Positions 5,024-5,646 of a stretch of 5,646 bases of DNA are shown here, one piece after another. The notes under the pieces are model-generated. The model saw nothing but the letters and a program-made list of their open reading frames with translations. It was not told the origin of the DNA and did not search any database. Position 1 is the first letter of the stretch; each line of letters opens with the position of its first letter. The DNA is from Candidatus Nitrosopumilus sp. Lineage in GTDB: Archaea > Thermoproteota > Nitrososphaeria > Nitrososphaerales > Nitrosopumilaceae. Location: NCBI GenBank assembly GCA_029861085.1, contig JAOUAE010000089.1, forward strand, positions 1 to 5,646, written 5' to 3'. Both the position numbers and the translations under genes were made by a program.

Positions 5024-5646
5024 ATGAGTAATGAATCAGACCAAAAAATTGCAAAAATAATTGAAGATATAAAAAAATCAGAAATTGAATGGGTAAGACT
5101 ACAATTTTGCGATCCTTTTGGGGTATTACAACAAATTAGCATTGCCAGTGAGGACATAACTGAAGAGTCATTTTCCCAAGGGATGCCCCGACTTGATGGA
5201 AGTTCAATTAAAGGATTCAAAGAGATTTATGATTCAGACATGCTCTTAACTCCAGATCCTAATACTTTTGCAATAAATCCTGACTTTTTTGATATGGATT
5301 ATAAAGAAAGAGAACAGACCAGTTATCGCACCAAGTCAGCACGTTTTTTTGTGAACATTCACGAAGGGTATTCTGGAAAACGCTATTCCAGGGATTCCAG
5401 ATACATAGCAGAAAGGGGATGTGAGATTGCAAAAGAAATGGGTTTTGACAAGTGTTATTTTGGTCCAGAAGTTGAATTTTTTATATTTGACAAGATTGTT
5501 CTAGGTCCAAATCCAATGTCCACCATTAATTGGTCTGGAGGAACTGGTTACTCAATTGAGTCAAGAGAAGCACCATGGTCAACTGACAATGCAAGTGGTT
5601 ATATGATTCCCGTAAAAGGTGGATATTTCCCAGCTCCGCCAGCTGA
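5024..5646 (+). CDS. glnA: Divergent type I glutamine synthetase family protein, N-terminal 207 residues (3' end beyond window edge)
   Basis: Glutamine synthetase makes glutamine from glutamate, ammonia and ATP in the cytoplasm as a dodecamer. The N-terminal beta-grasp domain is visible at about residues 18-85, with VRLQFCDPFG (24-33) carrying Asp30 at the position of the ammonium-binding Asp50 of the Salmonella enzyme, and LDGSSIKGF (57-65) followed by SDMLLTPDP (71-79). The catalytic domain follows with RYSRDSR (120-126) and GPEVEFFIFD (147-156), where Glu149 and Glu151 match metal ligands Glu129 and Glu131, then the YFPAPP loop (201-206). Oddities compared with standard type I enzymes are about 11 extra residues around 86-105, V-N (110-111) where Cys-Asp is usual, and DSR for DPR. 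These suggest a specialised paralogue, perhaps a gamma-glutamylamide synthetase such as GmaS, although canonical function is not excluded because the active-site half is missing. It is transcribed divergently from the glutamate synthase operon. Confidence 0.9.
   Translation, partial: MSNESDQKIAKIIEDIKKSEIEWVRLQFCDPFGVLQQISIASEDITEESFSQGMPRLDGSSIKGFKEIYDSDMLLTPDPNTFAINPDFFDMDYKEREQTSYRTKSARFFVNIHEGYSGKRYSRDSRYIAERGCEIAKEMGFDKCYFGPEVEFFIFDKIVLGPNPMSTINWSGGTGYSIESREAPWSTDNASGYMIPVKGGYFPAPPA

Noticed and set aside
4831..5031. Plus-strand frame of 66 codons across the divergent promoter region
   Set aside because: It starts inside the opposite gene, runs through promoter-like repeats and ends over the glutamine synthetase start. 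The product has no recognisable pattern.
4981..5220. Minus-strand frame of 79 codons
   Set aside because: It is antisense to the N-terminal domain of glutamine synthetase, whose motifs are clear on the plus strand.

Overview
The window looks like chromosomal DNA from an ammonia-oxidising archaeon of the Thaumarchaeota (Nitrososphaerota), probably a marine Nitrosopumilus-like lineage. It is AT-rich and its Shine-Dalgarno motifs are archaeal (AGGTGG, GGTGA, GGAG). TATA-like boxes lie at archaeal distances from starts, and a partial small gene at the left edge resembles a hypothetical family common in these archaea. The lineage call is an inference from recognised sequence style, not from a database search.

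Most of the window is one compact minus-strand operon with four genes, in transcription order. They are a stand-alone FMN/[3Fe-4S] glutamate synthase catalytic subunit (4837 to 3359), a strongly degenerate paralogue of that subunit (3362 to 2217), a class II glutamine amidotransferase subunit (2216 to 1359) and a GXGXG beta-helix subunit (1357 to 446). The genes overlap by 4 nt, abut exactly, or are 1 nt apart, so they are almost certainly co-transcribed and translationally coupled. Together they supply the three domains of the large glutamate synthase chain (GltB) as separate proteins, plus one extra barrel protein that appears to have lost its catalytic and iron-sulfur residues.

A divergent glutamine synthetase gene starts at 5024 on the plus strand and runs off the right edge. 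The shared upstream region carries TATA-like boxes in both directions, three 10-bp tandem repeats, an inverted repeat beside the operon's TATA box and a TGTG-N7-CACA element. The simplest reading is a GS-GOGAT module: glutamine synthetase makes glutamine, the amidotransferase releases ammonia from it, and the FMN subunit combines that ammonia with 2-oxoglutarate using ferredoxin electrons. The same four families also form the GmaS/MgsABC N-methylglutamate pathway of methylotrophic bacteria, so a related gamma-glutamyl amide reaction is an alternative.

The left end (172-445) is non-coding as far as I can see. It holds a probable terminator for the operon and the upstream region of a small minus-strand gene cut by the window edge. 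The most interesting element is the degenerate barrel paralogue inside the operon, which looks like a pseudoenzyme subunit of a split glutamate synthase.
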